This document shows, piece by piece, positions 34,381 to 44,126 of a stretch of 64,000 nucleotides of DNA. Each line of letters opens with the position of its first letter. Position 1 is the first letter of the stretch. Location: positions 710,679 through 774,678 of the forward strand of contig NZ_QBFD01000046.1 in assembly GCF_003335585.1 (NCBI RefSeq), read 5' to 3'. Below the pieces are notes generated by a model. It was not told the DNA's origin. It worked only from the letters and a program-made list of their open reading frames with translations, and did not search any database. The DNA comes from Sulfitobacter sp. DFL-14. GTDB taxonomy: Bacteria; Pseudomonadota; Alphaproteobacteria; Rhodobacterales; Rhodobacteraceae. Both the position numbers and the translations under genes were made by a program.

Positions 34381-35229
34381 TCAGCTGCGTGCCTGTGACA
34401 CCCCTGTCGCCGGGCGAAGCGCCATCTGGCGGTTCACATCCTTGTAAAGCAGGTAGCGGAACCGCCCCGGCCCCCCCGCGTAACAGGCCTGCGGGCAAAA
34501 CGCGCGCAGCCACATGTAATCGCCCGCCTCCACTTCGACCCAGTCACTGTTCAGCCGATAGGCGGCCTTGCCTTCCAGCACGTAAAGCCCGTGTTCCATG
34601 ACATGGGTCTCCAGAAAGGGGATCACCCCACCGGGTTCAAAGGTCACGATTGTGACATGCATGTCATGGCGCATGTCGGCCGGATCGACAAACCGTGTCG
34701 TTGCCCATCGGCCATCGGTATCGGGCATCACGCTTGGTGTAATGTCCTGTTCATTGGCAATGACGACATCGGGCTTATCCAGCCCTTCAACCGCTTCATA
34801 GGCTTTCCTGATCCAGTGGAACCGCAGCATGTCGTCACCCCGGTTGTGCAGGGTCCAGCCACATTCAGGCGGCAGATAGGCATAGCCGCCGGGTGTCAGC
34901 CTGTGTGTCTTTCCATCAACGGTAACTGTTGCGACGCCCTCGACCACGAACAACACGCCCTCGGCGCAGGGGTCGCTTTCCGCTTTGTCCGATCCGCCGC
35001 CGGGCGAAACCTCCATGATATATTGCGAAAAGGTCTCGGCGAAACCGCTGAGCGGACGCGACAGCACCCAAAGCCGGGTCTTGTCCCAGAACGGCAGGAA
35101 ACTGGTCACGATATCGCGCATCGTCCCCTTTGGGATCACCGCATAGGCATCGGTAAAAATCGCGCGATCCGTGAGGAGCTGATCCTGTCCGGGATGACCG
35201 CCCTGTGGGGCATAATAGCTGGCCGTCAT
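34381..35229 (-). CDS. allE: (S)-ureidoglycine aminohydrolase, bicupin
   Basis: 282-aa protein with two cupin domains. The N-terminal one is degenerate; the C-terminal one has ETHVMEHGLYVLEGKAAYRL (Glu-x-His-x3-His metal ligands) and ends in WLRAFCPQACYAGGPGRFRYLLYKDVNR, a strong AllE/UGHY mark. It releases ammonia from ureidoglycine to give ureidoglycolate, the AllA substrate. AAGGAG precedes the ATG. No allantoate amidohydrolase gene is present to supply its substrate, so that gene must be elsewhere. Confidence 0.92.
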   Translation of the reverse strand: MTASYYAPQGGHPGQDQLLTDRAIFTDAYAVIPKGTMRDIVTSFLPFWDKTRLWVLSRPLSGFAETFSQYIMEVSPGGGSDKAESDPCAEGVLFVVEGVATVTVDGKTHRLTPGGYAYLPPECGWTLHNRGDDMLRFHWIRKAYEAVEGLDKPDVVIANEQDITPSVMPDTDGRWATTRFVDPADMRHDMHVTIVTFEPGGVIPFLETHVMEHGLYVLEGKAAYRLNSDWVEVEAGDYMWLRAFCPQACYAGGPGRFRYLLYKDVNRQMALRPATGVSQARS

Positions 35230-35375
35230 GACGACTCCTTGGCTGATCTACATTCAGATCGAGTCTAGATGACGCGCCGCAGAAAACCATTGCACCGGTA
35301 CCGACAGATGTATTCGGTTTTTTTTGATAATGCGCGAGAATGCCTTGGAAAACCGAAACCCCCTGCGGCGTCACT

Positions 35376-36278
35376 TCAAACCGCCGAGAGATGTTCCCGG
35401 CACCGCTTGATCAGGTAATCTATGAAAAGGCGCACTTTGCTGTCCTGCAACCGCCGGTGCGGATAGAGGCATCCGAACATGGCAGGTTCCGGCGGCGTAT
35501 CGGGCAGGATTTCGACAAGATCGCCGCGGTTCAGATGTTCGCTGACTTCGAACAAGGGTTTGTTGACGATCCCGCGCCCGGCAAGCGCCCAATCGGTCAG
35601 GACGTCGCCGTCATCTGAATCGTAACTGCCGGACACATCCATTCTCATAGGCCCTTCCGCTGTCGCCAGGGTCCAGAACCATTCAGGCGATCTGGGGTAG
35701 CGCAGCAGCAGGCAATTGTGATTGCGAAGGTCCTGGGGGGTTTGCGGCACACCGCGCCGCTCAAGGTAGGCAGGTGCGGCACACAGAAGGCGTGGTGTGT
35801 CCAGGATCTTGCGCAGCTTCAAGTTCGAATCCGGCGGGCGCCCGATAAAAAAGGCCACGTCCAAACCATCTTCCAACAGGTCCACCTTCCGGTCCGACAG
35901 CCGCAGCCGGACCGACACTTCCGGATATCCATCCACGAAATCGGGGATCAGGGGGGCGATCAGGCGTTTACCGACACCCAGCGGTGCCGTCACCTGTATG
36001 GTGCCATGCGGGTTCTGCGAAAAGTCAGAGACAGCAGCCTCGGCGTCTTCCAGTGATTGCACGACCTGTCGGGCGTGATCGTAAAAGGCATGGCCCACTT
36101 CGGTGGGCGACAGCTTGCGCGTTGTGCGGTTGAACAGCCGCACATCCAGACGGCGTTCCAGCTCCTTGATCCGGTTGCTGGCCACGGCAGGCGTGAGACG
36201 CAGGTCACGCCCGCCCGCGGTGATACTGCCCAGTTCCACAACCCTGACAAAGACTTTCAGACTTTCGAGATAGGGCAT
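35376..36278 (-). CDS. LysR-family regulator, purine cluster copy 2
   Basis: 300-aa LysR protein, similar throughout to the regulator at 26550-27482 (for example APLGVGKRLIAPLIPDFV and [19 protein letters not shown]). It is divergent from xdhA, so it probably controls the xanthine dehydrogenase-permease-guanine deaminase operon. GGAGAAGGTC precedes the ATG. The two copies probably arose by duplication and now each guard one end of the purine genes. Confidence 0.86.
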   Translation of the reverse strand: MPYLESLKVFVRVVELGSITAGGRDLRLTPAVASNRIKELERRLDVRLFNRTTRKLSPTEVGHAFYDHARQVVQSLEDAEAAVSDFSQNPHGTIQVTAPLGVGKRLIAPLIPDFVDGYPEVSVRLRLSDRKVDLLEDGLDVAFFIGRPPDSNLKLRKILDTPRLLCAAPAYLERRGVPQTPQDLRNHNCLLLRYPRSPEWFWTLATAEGPMRMDVSGSYDSDDGDVLTDWALAGRGIVNKPLFEVSEHLNRGDLVEILPDTPPEPAMFGCLYPHRRLQDSKVRLFIDYLIKRCREHLSAV

Positions 36279-36400
36279 GACCTTCTCCGATTATATACGA
36301 TTCGTTGAAAGAGCATACGCGACTCCGCCGTATTTCAGACATCAAAAATGACGGATACTGACGGCGCCCGCAGATTCACAGCTGCGCCATGGGAGGATTC

Positions 36401-37858
36401 ATGACCACCAGATCAAACATACGCTTTGTCCTCAATGACCGCGACATCACGCTCGATAGCGTCGGTGCAAGCGACACCTTGCTGGATTTCCTGCGCATTG
36501 ACCGCCGCCTGACCGGCACCAAGGAAGGCTGCGCCGAGGGGGATTGCGGGGCTTGCACCATCCTGGTCGGTCGTCTTCAGGACGGCGTCTTGCGTTATGA
36601 ACCGGTCAACGCCTGTATCCGGTTACTTGCCTCGCTGGATGCCTGTCACGTCGTATCCGTTGAACATCTCTCGGGCCCGGACGGTAAATTGCACCCGGTC
36701 CAGCAAGCGATGGTCGAACATCATGGCAGCCAGTGCGGTTTTTGCACGCCGGGCTTCGTCATGTCGCTCTATGCGCTCTGGATGGGAAACCCGGACCCGT
36801 CAGAAACCGAAATTGAAACAGCCCTGCAAGGCAATCTGTGCCGCTGCACCGGCTACGAGCCCATCATCAAGGTCGCCAGGGCTGTGACGGCGCATGGCAG
36901 CCCGGCCGACGATGCGCTGAGCCTTGAACGCGACGCGATGACCGCAAGGCTGTCGCTTCTGCGTGACGGTATGCGCGTCGACACTTCCAAGGGCGGCAGC
37001 CGCTGTATCCTGCCTGCCTCGGTCGACGACCTGGCGGAAGTCTTGCAGGAAATGCCGAACGCCACGATCATCGCCGGTGCCACGGATGTGGGTCTCTGGG
37101 TCACGAAATTCCTGCGCGATATTTCTCCGGTGGTCTTTCTGGGCCATCTCGATGCGCTCAAAAAGGTCGAGCGGCACGACGACACGATCCATATCGGTGC
37201 CGGCGTCAGCTATACGGACAGCCGGGCCGTGATGGTCGCGGATTATCCGCATCTTGGCCCGTTCTGGGATCGCATCGCAGGCTGGCAGATCCGCAGCATG
37301 GGCACCATCGGCGGGAATATCGCCAATGGGTCGCCCATCGGGGACACGCCGCCGGTCCTGATCGCCCTTGGTGCAACCATCACTTTACGCAAGGGCTCGG
37401 CGCGCCGCAGCCTTCCGATCGAGGCGTTCTTCATCGACTACGGCAAGCAGGACAGAGGCGAGGGAGAGTTTCTGGAAAGCATTTCCGTGCCCCGCTCCAA
37501 GGCGGATGCGCGCCATGCGGCCTACAAGATTTCCAAACGCCGGGACGAGGATATTTCATCCGTCTGCGCCGCGTTCAACGTCACCGTCGAAGATGGCGTG
37601 ATCACTTCCGCCCGTATCGCTTTCGGCGGCATGGCGGCAACGCCGAAACGGGCCACGCACGCAGAAACCGCGCTGGTCGGTGCCGAATGGAGCGAGGCCG
37701 CGCTGCTCAGGGCCGCCGCAGCGCTTGGGGATGACTTTGCACCCCTCACGGATTGGCGCGCCTCGGCGGAATACCGGCTGCTGGTGTCCAAAAACCTGTT
37801 CCGCAAATTCTGGCGCGATCAGCAGGACAGTGACGCAGCCGTTCAACTGACCGCGTGA
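36401..37858 (+). CDS. xdhA: Xanthine dehydrogenase, small subunit (2Fe-2S and FAD)
   Basis: 485-aa subunit. An N-terminal plant-type 2Fe-2S domain has GCAEGDCGACTILVG, then the second cluster in CGFCTPGFVM and CRCTGYEPI. The FAD domain follows from about residue 190 with IIAGATDVGLWV and IGGNIANGSPIGDTPP. It passes electrons from the molybdenum centre to NAD. GGGAGGATTC sits just before the ATG. It heads a plus-strand operon that runs to guaD. Confidence 0.95.
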   Translation: MTTRSNIRFVLNDRDITLDSVGASDTLLDFLRIDRRLTGTKEGCAEGDCGACTILVGRLQDGVLRYEPVNACIRLLASLDACHVVSVEHLSGPDGKLHPVQQAMVEHHGSQCGFCTPGFVMSLYALWMGNPDPSETEIETALQGNLCRCTGYEPIIKVARAVTAHGSPADDALSLERDAMTARLSLLRDGMRVDTSKGGSRCILPASVDDLAEVLQEMPNATIIAGATDVGLWVTKFLRDISPVVFLGHLDALKKVERHDDTIHIGAGVSYTDSRAVMVADYPHLGPFWDRIAGWQIRSMGTIGGNIANGSPIGDTPPVLIALGATITLRKGSARRSLPIEAFFIDYGKQDRGEGEFLESISVPRSKADARHAAYKISKRRDEDISSVCAAFNVTVEDGVITSARIAFGGMAATPKRATHAETALVGAEWSEAALLRAAAALGDDFAPLTDWRASAEYRLLVSKNLFRKFWRDQQDSDAAVQLTA

Positions 37859-37872
37859 GGGAGGATCCGAAG

Positions 37873-40269
37873 ATGAGCACCAAGGACATAATTGAATCCG
37901 TCATTGACACGGACAAGCGCAAGGACCCGCCTGTCGCGCAGCATTTGATGCGTGCCGATCAGGGTCGCGCCACCATCCGCGGCGGGGTCCATACCGACTT
38001 GCGCCATGAAAGCGCGATCAAACATGTCACCGGGCGCGCGGATTATTGCGATGACATTCCCGAACCGGTCGGCACGCTGCATGCCTATCTGGGCCTGTCC
38101 ACCCGCGCCCATGCGGTGATCCGCGCGCTGGACCTGACAGCGGTACGTGCGGCACCCGGTGTCGTCGGTGTCCTGACGGCTGAGGATATTCCCGGCCTCA
38201 ACGATGTCTCCCCCACGGGGCGTCACGATGAGCCGATCTTTGCCACCGAAAAGGTCGAATTCTGGGGTCAGCCGATGTTTGCCGTCATCGCAGACACGCG
38301 TGATGCCGCCCGGCGCGCGGCCCGGCTTGCCCAGGTCGACTACGAGGATCTGCCCCATGTGCTTGATCCCGAAGCGGCGCAGCAAGCGGGCATGGAGTAC
38401 GTCACACCGCCACTCACGCTGAAGCGGGGCGCGGCCCGCGATGCCATGGCCAGGGCGGCGCATCGTATCAAGGGCAAGTTCCGCATCGGCGGTCAGGATC
38501 ACATGTATCTGGAAGGGCATATCGCCTTTGCAATCCCGGGCGAGGACGAGGATGTGACAGTCCATTCATCCACCCAGCACCCGACAGAGGCGCAACATAT
38601 GGTTGCCCATGTCCTTGGCGTGCCCTCCAACGCCGTGACAATCAATGTCCGCCGGATGGGCGGCGGGTTTGGCGGCAAGGAAACCCAGATGAACCTGTTC
38701 TGCGCCGTCGCGGCGGTGGCAGCAAAGAAGTGGAACCGTGCGGTCAAAATCCGGCCCGACCGGGACGACGACATGTCAGCAACCGGCAAGCGGCACGATT
38801 TCGTCGTCGACTACGAGGTCGGATTTGACGATGCGGGCAGGATCGAGGCGGTCGCGGGCGATTTCGCGGCACGCTGCGGGTTTTCTTCGGACCTCTCGGG
38901 GCCGGTGACGGACCGGGCGCTGTTTCATGCGGACAACGCCTATTATTACCCCAACGTTCTGCTGAGTTCGCACCCGTTAAAGACCAACACAGTTTCCAAC
39001 ACCGCGTTTCGTGGCTTTGGTGGCCCGCAGGGTGTCATCGTCGCAGAGCGGATCATGGAAGAGATCGCCTATCATCGTGGCGTCGACAGCCTGGAAATCC
39101 GCAAGCGCAATTTTTACGGCGACAAGGGGCGCGATGTGACGCCCTATCACCAGACCGTCGAAGACAATATCGCACCGCAGATCGTGCAGGAGCTTGAGGA
39201 AAGCGCCGATTATCAGGCGCGCCGCCAGGCCGTGCTTGACTGGAACGCCAGGGGAGACACGATCCGGAAAGGCATCGCGCTCACCCCGGTGAAGTTCGGC
39301 ATTTCATTCACGGCGACCTGGTACAATCAGGCCGGGGCGCTGCTGCATGTGTATTCGGACGGATCAATCCACCTGAACCATGGCGGCACCGAGATGGGTC
39401 AGGGGCTGAACACCAAGATTGCGCAGGTCGTCGCAGATGCGTTTCAGGTCGACTTCGACCGGATCAAGATCACCAGAACCACGACGGAGAAGGTGCCGAA
39501 CACCTCCGCAACCGCCGCCTCGTCGGGATCAGACCTCAATGGGATGGCCGCGCAGGATGCCGCAGACCAGATCAAGGCGCGGCTGGTCGAATTTGCCGCC
39601 GAACGCTGGCAAACTGACGCCGGCAACGTGCGTTTCATTGCCAACGCAGTGCAGATCGGCGAGGAAACGATCCCCTTCGCCGATTTCATTCGTATGGCCT
39701 ATATGGCGCGGGTGCATCTGTCGGCTGCAGGATTCTACAAGACGCCGAAAATCCATTGGGACCGCGACACAGGCACCGGACGCCCGTTCTATTATTATGC
39801 CTATGGCGCTGCCTGTTCGGAAGTGACGGTTGACACGCTGACGGGGGAATACCGCGTCGAGCGGACGGATATCCTGCATGACGTCGGCAGATCCCTGAAC
39901 CCGATCATCGACAAAGGCCAGGTCGAAGGCGCGTTTATCCAGGGCATGGGTTGGCTGACCACCGAGGAGTTGTGGTGGGATGACAAGGGGCAGCTTCGCA
40001 CCCATGCGCCCTCGACCTACAAGATCCCCTTGGCTTCCGACCGTCCGCGTGTTTTCAACGTCAAACTGGCGACATGGTCCGAGAACCGCGAGAACACGAT
40101 CAAACGGTCCAAGGCCGTGGGCGAGCCGCCCTTCATGCTGGGCATATCGGTGTTCGAGGCCCTGTCGCATGCGGTCGCAAGCGTGGCGGATTACAAGACC
40201 TGCCCGCGCCTTGACGCGCCCGCGACGCCCGAGCGTGTGCTGATGGCGATTGAGCGGTTGCGGGGCTGA
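37873..40269 (+). CDS. xdhB: Xanthine dehydrogenase, molybdopterin subunit
   Basis: 798-aa molybdenum-cofactor subunit: QDHMYLEGHIAFAI (Gln and the substrate Glu), RMGGGFGGKETQ, AFRGFGGPQG (Arg near the substrate), NHGGTEMGQGLNTKI, and near the C-terminus KAVGEPPFMLGIS with the Glu that acts as base. Together with XdhA it oxidises hypoxanthine to xanthine and urate. GAGGGAGGATCCG precedes the ATG; a GTG overlapping the xdhA stop is less likely. Confidence 0.95.
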   Translation: MSTKDIIESVIDTDKRKDPPVAQHLMRADQGRATIRGGVHTDLRHESAIKHVTGRADYCDDIPEPVGTLHAYLGLSTRAHAVIRALDLTAVRAAPGVVGVLTAEDIPGLNDVSPTGRHDEPIFATEKVEFWGQPMFAVIADTRDAARRAARLAQVDYEDLPHVLDPEAAQQAGMEYVTPPLTLKRGAARDAMARAAHRIKGKFRIGGQDHMYLEGHIAFAIPGEDEDVTVHSSTQHPTEAQHMVAHVLGVPSNAVTINVRRMGGGFGGKETQMNLFCAVAAVAAKKWNRAVKIRPDRDDDMSATGKRHDFVVDYEVGFDDAGRIEAVAGDFAARCGFSSDLSGPVTDRALFHADNAYYYPNVLLSSHPLKTNTVSNTAFRGFGGPQGVIVAERIMEEIAYHRGVDSLEIRKRNFYGDKGRDVTPYHQTVEDNIAPQIVQELEESADYQARRQAVLDWNARGDTIRKGIALTPVKFGISFTATWYNQAGALLHVYSDGSIHLNHGGTEMGQGLNTKIAQVVADAFQVDFDRIKITRTTTEKVPNTSATAASSGSDLNGMAAQDAADQIKARLVEFAAERWQTDAGNVRFIANAVQIGEETIPFADFIRMAYMARVHLSAAGFYKTPKIHWDRDTGTGRPFYYYAYGAACSEVTVDTLTGEYRVERTDILHDVGRSLNPIIDKGQVEGAFIQGMGWLTTEELWWDDKGQLRTHAPSTYKIPLASDRPRVFNVKLATWSENRENTIKRSKAVGEPPFMLGISVFEALSHAVASVADYKTCPRLDAPATPERVLMAIERLRG

Positions 40270-40273
40270 ACCA

Positions 40274-41089
40274 ATGCGCCTGTCTCAGTTCCTTGACACC
40301 AATTCGGACATTGTCCGGGTTTCCCTGTGCCGCGTGCGCGGGTCGTCCCCGCGCGAAGCCGGGGCAGAGATGTTCGTGACGCCCAACGGGCTGCACGGGA
40401 CAATCGGCGGCGGACAGCTCGAATACATGGCCATTGATCAGGCGCGGAAAATGCTGGGCAACGGACGCGATTTTGACCGGATGGACGTGCCGCTTGGGCC
40501 GGAAATCGGGCAATGCTGCGGCGGGCGCGTCGAACTTGCCCTGCAGCGGATGACCCAGGCCGATCGTGCGCAAGCCCTGGCCGCCGATGCGGAACGACAG
40601 GCGGCGCGGCCGCATGTCTATGTCCTGGGTGCAGGCCATATCGGGCGCGCGCTTGCCCGGTTTTTCCAGTTCCTGCCCGTGCGCTGCATTCTCATCGACA
40701 GCCGCCCGGAGGAGCTGGCGCTTGTGGATGCAAAGGTTGAAACGCGCCTCACGCCCATGGCGGAGGCCGAGATCCGGGCCGCCCCGCCCGGCAGTGCCTT
40801 CATCGTTCTCACCCATGACCACGCGCTCGACTTTCTATTGACCTCCGAAGCGCTGGACCGGCGCGATGCTGCTTACGTCGGCTTGATCGGGTCTGCGACC
40901 AAACGGATGAAATTCGCACGCTTTCACCAAAGCCACGCCGCGCAGAGCGATTGCTCCAGGCTTATTTGCCCGATCGGAGACGCCAGCAACCCTGACAAGC
41001 GCCCCGAGGTGATTGCGGCCTCCGTCACGGCGCAGGTCATGAGCGTGCTGACCACCGCGCAAAGCGAGGACGTCAAACTGACAATCTGA
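40274..41089 (+). CDS. xdhC: Xanthine dehydrogenase accessory protein XdhC
   Basis: 271-aa chaperone that inserts the sulfurated molybdenum cofactor into XdhB. The N-terminal VRGSSPREAGAEMFV and GTIGGGQLEY, then the Rossmann-like VLGAGHIGRALARFF and the C-terminal YVGLIGSATKRMKF, are diagnostic. It follows xdhB after 4 bases and precedes the permease by 66. Confidence 0.94.
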   Translation: MRLSQFLDTNSDIVRVSLCRVRGSSPREAGAEMFVTPNGLHGTIGGGQLEYMAIDQARKMLGNGRDFDRMDVPLGPEIGQCCGGRVELALQRMTQADRAQALAADAERQAARPHVYVLGAGHIGRALARFFQFLPVRCILIDSRPEELALVDAKVETRLTPMAEAEIRAAPPGSAFIVLTHDHALDFLLTSEALDRRDAAYVGLIGSATKRMKFARFHQSHAAQSDCSRLICPIGDASNPDKRPEVIAASVTAQVMSVLTTAQSEDVKLTI

Positions 41090-41155
41090 AAGAAGCCTGC
41101 GCGGCACAGCCAATTGCGCCGACGGGGCCAGACACTTTACGGGAGGAGACCCAAA

Positions 41156-42760
41156 ATGTCGGACACCACTTACACCTACAAGCTATTCAACAGGAGCGAT
41201 TTCAACGCTTTCTGGGCGCTATTCACCGATAACCTCGTCAACCTGCTGATCCTGTCGGGTGTCTGTCAGTTTGTCTTTCAGATGCCTGCCGACATCGTAT
41301 TCGGGCGGATTGTCCCCGGCGCGGCCGTCGCCATCCTTGCTGGCGTTGTGGTTTATGCGCTTCTGGCCAAATGGGTCGCCAACCGGCAGGGCAAGGACGT
41401 GACCGCGCTGCCCTACGGCATCTCGACCCCTGTGATGTTTGTCTATCTCTTCGGGGTGATCGGCCCGATATTCTGGGCAACGAATGATCCGCTCCTGGCC
41501 TGGCAGGTCGGCATCGGCGCAGGCTTCATGGGCGGTATCGTCGCGGCATTCGGGGCCATCATCGGCCCGTTTCTCAAGCGGATCACACCCCGGGCCGGCA
41601 TGCTGGGCACCCTGTGCGGCATCGCGCTGGTCTTCATCGGCTCCGTCCCATTGGCAGAGATTTTCGAACATCCGCTGATCGGTTTTACGTCGCTGCTGTT
41701 CATCCTCTGGGGTCTTATTGGCCGCTTCCGGCTGCCCGGGAATGTGCCTGCCGGCCTGGTTGCAATTGCCGTTGGTACGGTCATCGCGATCTTTCTGGGC
41801 CAGTCGTCGTTCAGCACCGAGGGCGTTGGTTTCTACCCGCCAGTCCCCTATTTCGGCGACATGATTGCAGGCATTCAATATCTGTTTGCCAATCCTGAAC
41901 TGTTCCTCGTCCTGATCCCCGTCCAGATCTACAACTTTATCGAAACCATGAATAACGTGGAATCGGCAGAGGCGGCGGGCGACACCTATCCCGTCGCCCT
42001 GTGCCAGGTGACCGATGGGGCCGGCACGATGATCGGCGCGCTGTTCGGATCACCCTTCCCGACCACGGTCTATATCGGCCACCCGGCCTACAAGCGCATG
42101 GATGCGCGGGCGGGCTACATCATCGGCGTGGCATTTGTCATTGCCGCAGCGGCATTCCTTGGCTTTCTGTCGTTCCTTGCCGGACTGATCCCTATCGCGG
42201 CGGCCGCCCCGGTGCTGGTCTTTGTCTCCGTCAGCCTGATCACCAACACGGCATTTGCCGTCAGACCCGCCCATATGGCGGCGGTGACCTTTGCGATCCT
42301 GCCGCATATCTCCGAGTTCCTGATGGTCAAATGGGGGTCGTTGATGAATGCCCTGCGCACATCAGGCGTCGAAGGTCTGCCCTCGCTTGGCGACAACGCG
42401 CTCACCGCGGCTCTGCTCAGGGAAGGCGCGCATTACGAGGGGCATCTGGCCCTGTCTCAGGGGGCCATCATCACCGGCCTTGTCTGGGGGGCAATCGTTG
42501 CCGACGTCATCGACGGGCGGCATCGCCATGCGGGCGGGTTCGCCATCGTCGCGGCCATCATGTCATCGGTCGGGATCATCCACAGCTATACACTCCAGTT
42601 TCCGCAGTTCGATGGCATCACCACCGGCTACCTGATCATCGGTGCCTTCCTGATCTTTTATCCGATGGTGGCACCCCGTGAAGATCTGGAACGCCGGATC
42701 ATCGTACCGGACGAGCCGGATTTTCTGGACGACAACACCCCGGCCTTCGAACGGGCTTGA
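41156..42760 (+). CDS. NCS2-family purine permease (AzgA-like)
   Basis: 534-aa protein with 12-14 hydrophobic helices and the AzgA-type motifs TALPYGISTPVMF and, later, QIYNFIETMNNVESAEAAGD and SPFPTTVYIGHPAYKR. AzgA-group members import guanine, hypoxanthine or adenine. GGGAGGAGACCC lies before the ATG. Position between xdhC and guanine deaminase indicates uptake of guanine or hypoxanthine as catabolic substrates. Confidence 0.88.
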   Translation: MSDTTYTYKLFNRSDFNAFWALFTDNLVNLLILSGVCQFVFQMPADIVFGRIVPGAAVAILAGVVVYALLAKWVANRQGKDVTALPYGISTPVMFVYLFGVIGPIFWATNDPLLAWQVGIGAGFMGGIVAAFGAIIGPFLKRITPRAGMLGTLCGIALVFIGSVPLAEIFEHPLIGFTSLLFILWGLIGRFRLPGNVPAGLVAIAVGTVIAIFLGQSSFSTEGVGFYPPVPYFGDMIAGIQYLFANPELFLVLIPVQIYNFIETMNNVESAEAAGDTYPVALCQVTDGAGTMIGALFGSPFPTTVYIGHPAYKRMDARAGYIIGVAFVIAAAAFLGFLSFLAGLIPIAAAAPVLVFVSVSLITNTAFAVRPAHMAAVTFAILPHISEFLMVKWGSLMNALRTSGVEGLPSLGDNALTAALLREGAHYEGHLALSQGAIITGLVWGAIVADVIDGRHRHAGGFAIVAAIMSSVGIIHSYTLQFPQFDGITTGYLIIGAFLIFYPMVAPREDLERRIIVPDEPDFLDDNTPAFERA

Positions 42761-42824
42761 ACAAAACGGGCGCGGCGGCCATCTGGCGCCGCGTCCCGAC
42801 ACCTCTCTCAAAGGAAATGCTTCC

Positions 42825-44126
42825 ATGACCGACATTTTGCTGCGCGGACGGCTTCTGACGTTTCACCAGGAACCGAAAGATGCCGATGACAGTGAGGCAT
42901 ACAGCTATGTTGAAGATGGCGCGATCCTTGTGCGCGACGGCAAGATTGTCGCGTCGGGAGAGTACCGTGACAGCGCTGCACGTGCGCCTGATGCCAGGGT
43001 CGTGGATCACCGCCCACACCTTCTGATGGCCGGATTTATCGACGCGCACATCCACTTTCCACAGGTCCAGATCGTGGCCAGCTGGGGCAGCCAGCTGCTT
43101 GATTGGCTGAACGGCTATACCTTCCCGGCAGAGGCGGATTATGCCAATGCGCAACACGCAACCGCGATGGCGGGCCATTTCTGCGATTTGCTGACCGATC
43201 ATGGCACCACAACTGCCGTTGCCTTCTGTTCTGTCCACAAGGCGTCAGCCGAGGCATTGTTTTCGGCGGCTGCAGACAGGAACATGCGGATCATCGCGGG
43301 CAAGACGATGATGGATCGAAATGCGCCCGGATCTGTTCTGGACACGCCCCAATCAAGCTATGACGACAGCAAGGAGCTGATCGCCACCTGGCATGGCAAG
43401 GGCCGCGCCTCCTATGCGATCACCCCACGCTTTGCGATCACCTCAACCCCGCAGCAAATGGAGATGGCGGGCGCGCTGGCAGGGGAACATCCCGACTGCT
43501 ACGTCCAGACCCACCTGTCCGAGAACCACGCAGAAATAGCCTTTACCGCAGAACTTTATCCCGACGCGCGCGATTATCTCGATGTTTACGAAACCCACGG
43601 TCTCATGGGCCAAAAGACCTTGCTGGGCCATGCGATCCACCTGAAGGAACGTGAAATTGCCGCCATTGCCGAGGCCGGGGCGCATCCGGTATTCTGCCCT
43701 ACCTCAAATCTGTTTCTGGGAAGCGGTCTTTTCGACGATGCCGGATTGCGCGCCCATGGCATTTCAAACGGTATCGCAACGGACATCGGAGCGGGCACCA
43801 GCTATTCGATGCTTCAGACCCTGAATGAAGGCTACAAGATCCTGCAACTGCGGGACCAGAAGTTGCATGCATTGCGTGCATTCCACTGGATCACCCGCGG
43901 CAATGCCGAGGTGCTGGGCATGTCGGACAAGATCGGAACGCTCGATGCCGGAACAGAGGCGGACATCGTTGTCCTGAATGCCCGGGCAACGCCCGCCATG
44001 GCACTGCGCATGGGCCGGGCGGAAACGCTTTCCGAAGAATTGTTTGTGTTGCAGATGATGGGCGATGATCGCGCCATCGTGCAGACCTATGTTGCCGGTC
44101 ATCCTCAGAAAGGGATTGTCAGATGA
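42825..44126 (+). CDS. guaD: Guanine deaminase
   Basis: 433-aa amidohydrolase: GFIDAHIHFPQ (metal HxH), TFPAEADYAN, TPRFAITSTPQQME and QTHLSENHAEI (zinc-binding His), GHAIHL, SDHD-type Asp in ATDIGAGTSYSML. It converts guanine to xanthine, feeding XdhAB. AAAGGAAATGCTTCC precedes the ATG. It is the last gene of the plus-strand purine operon. Confidence 0.95.
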   Translation: MTDILLRGRLLTFHQEPKDADDSEAYSYVEDGAILVRDGKIVASGEYRDSAARAPDARVVDHRPHLLMAGFIDAHIHFPQVQIVASWGSQLLDWLNGYTFPAEADYANAQHATAMAGHFCDLLTDHGTTTAVAFCSVHKASAEALFSAAADRNMRIIAGKTMMDRNAPGSVLDTPQSSYDDSKELIATWHGKGRASYAITPRFAITSTPQQMEMAGALAGEHPDCYVQTHLSENHAEIAFTAELYPDARDYLDVYETHGLMGQKTLLGHAIHLKEREIAAIAEAGAHPVFCPTSNLFLGSGLFDDAGLRAHGISNGIATDIGAGTSYSMLQTLNEGYKILQLRDQKLHALRAFHWITRGNAEVLGMSDKIGTLDAGTEADIVVLNARATPAMALRMGRAETLSEELFVLQMMGDDRAIVQTYVAGHPQKGIVR

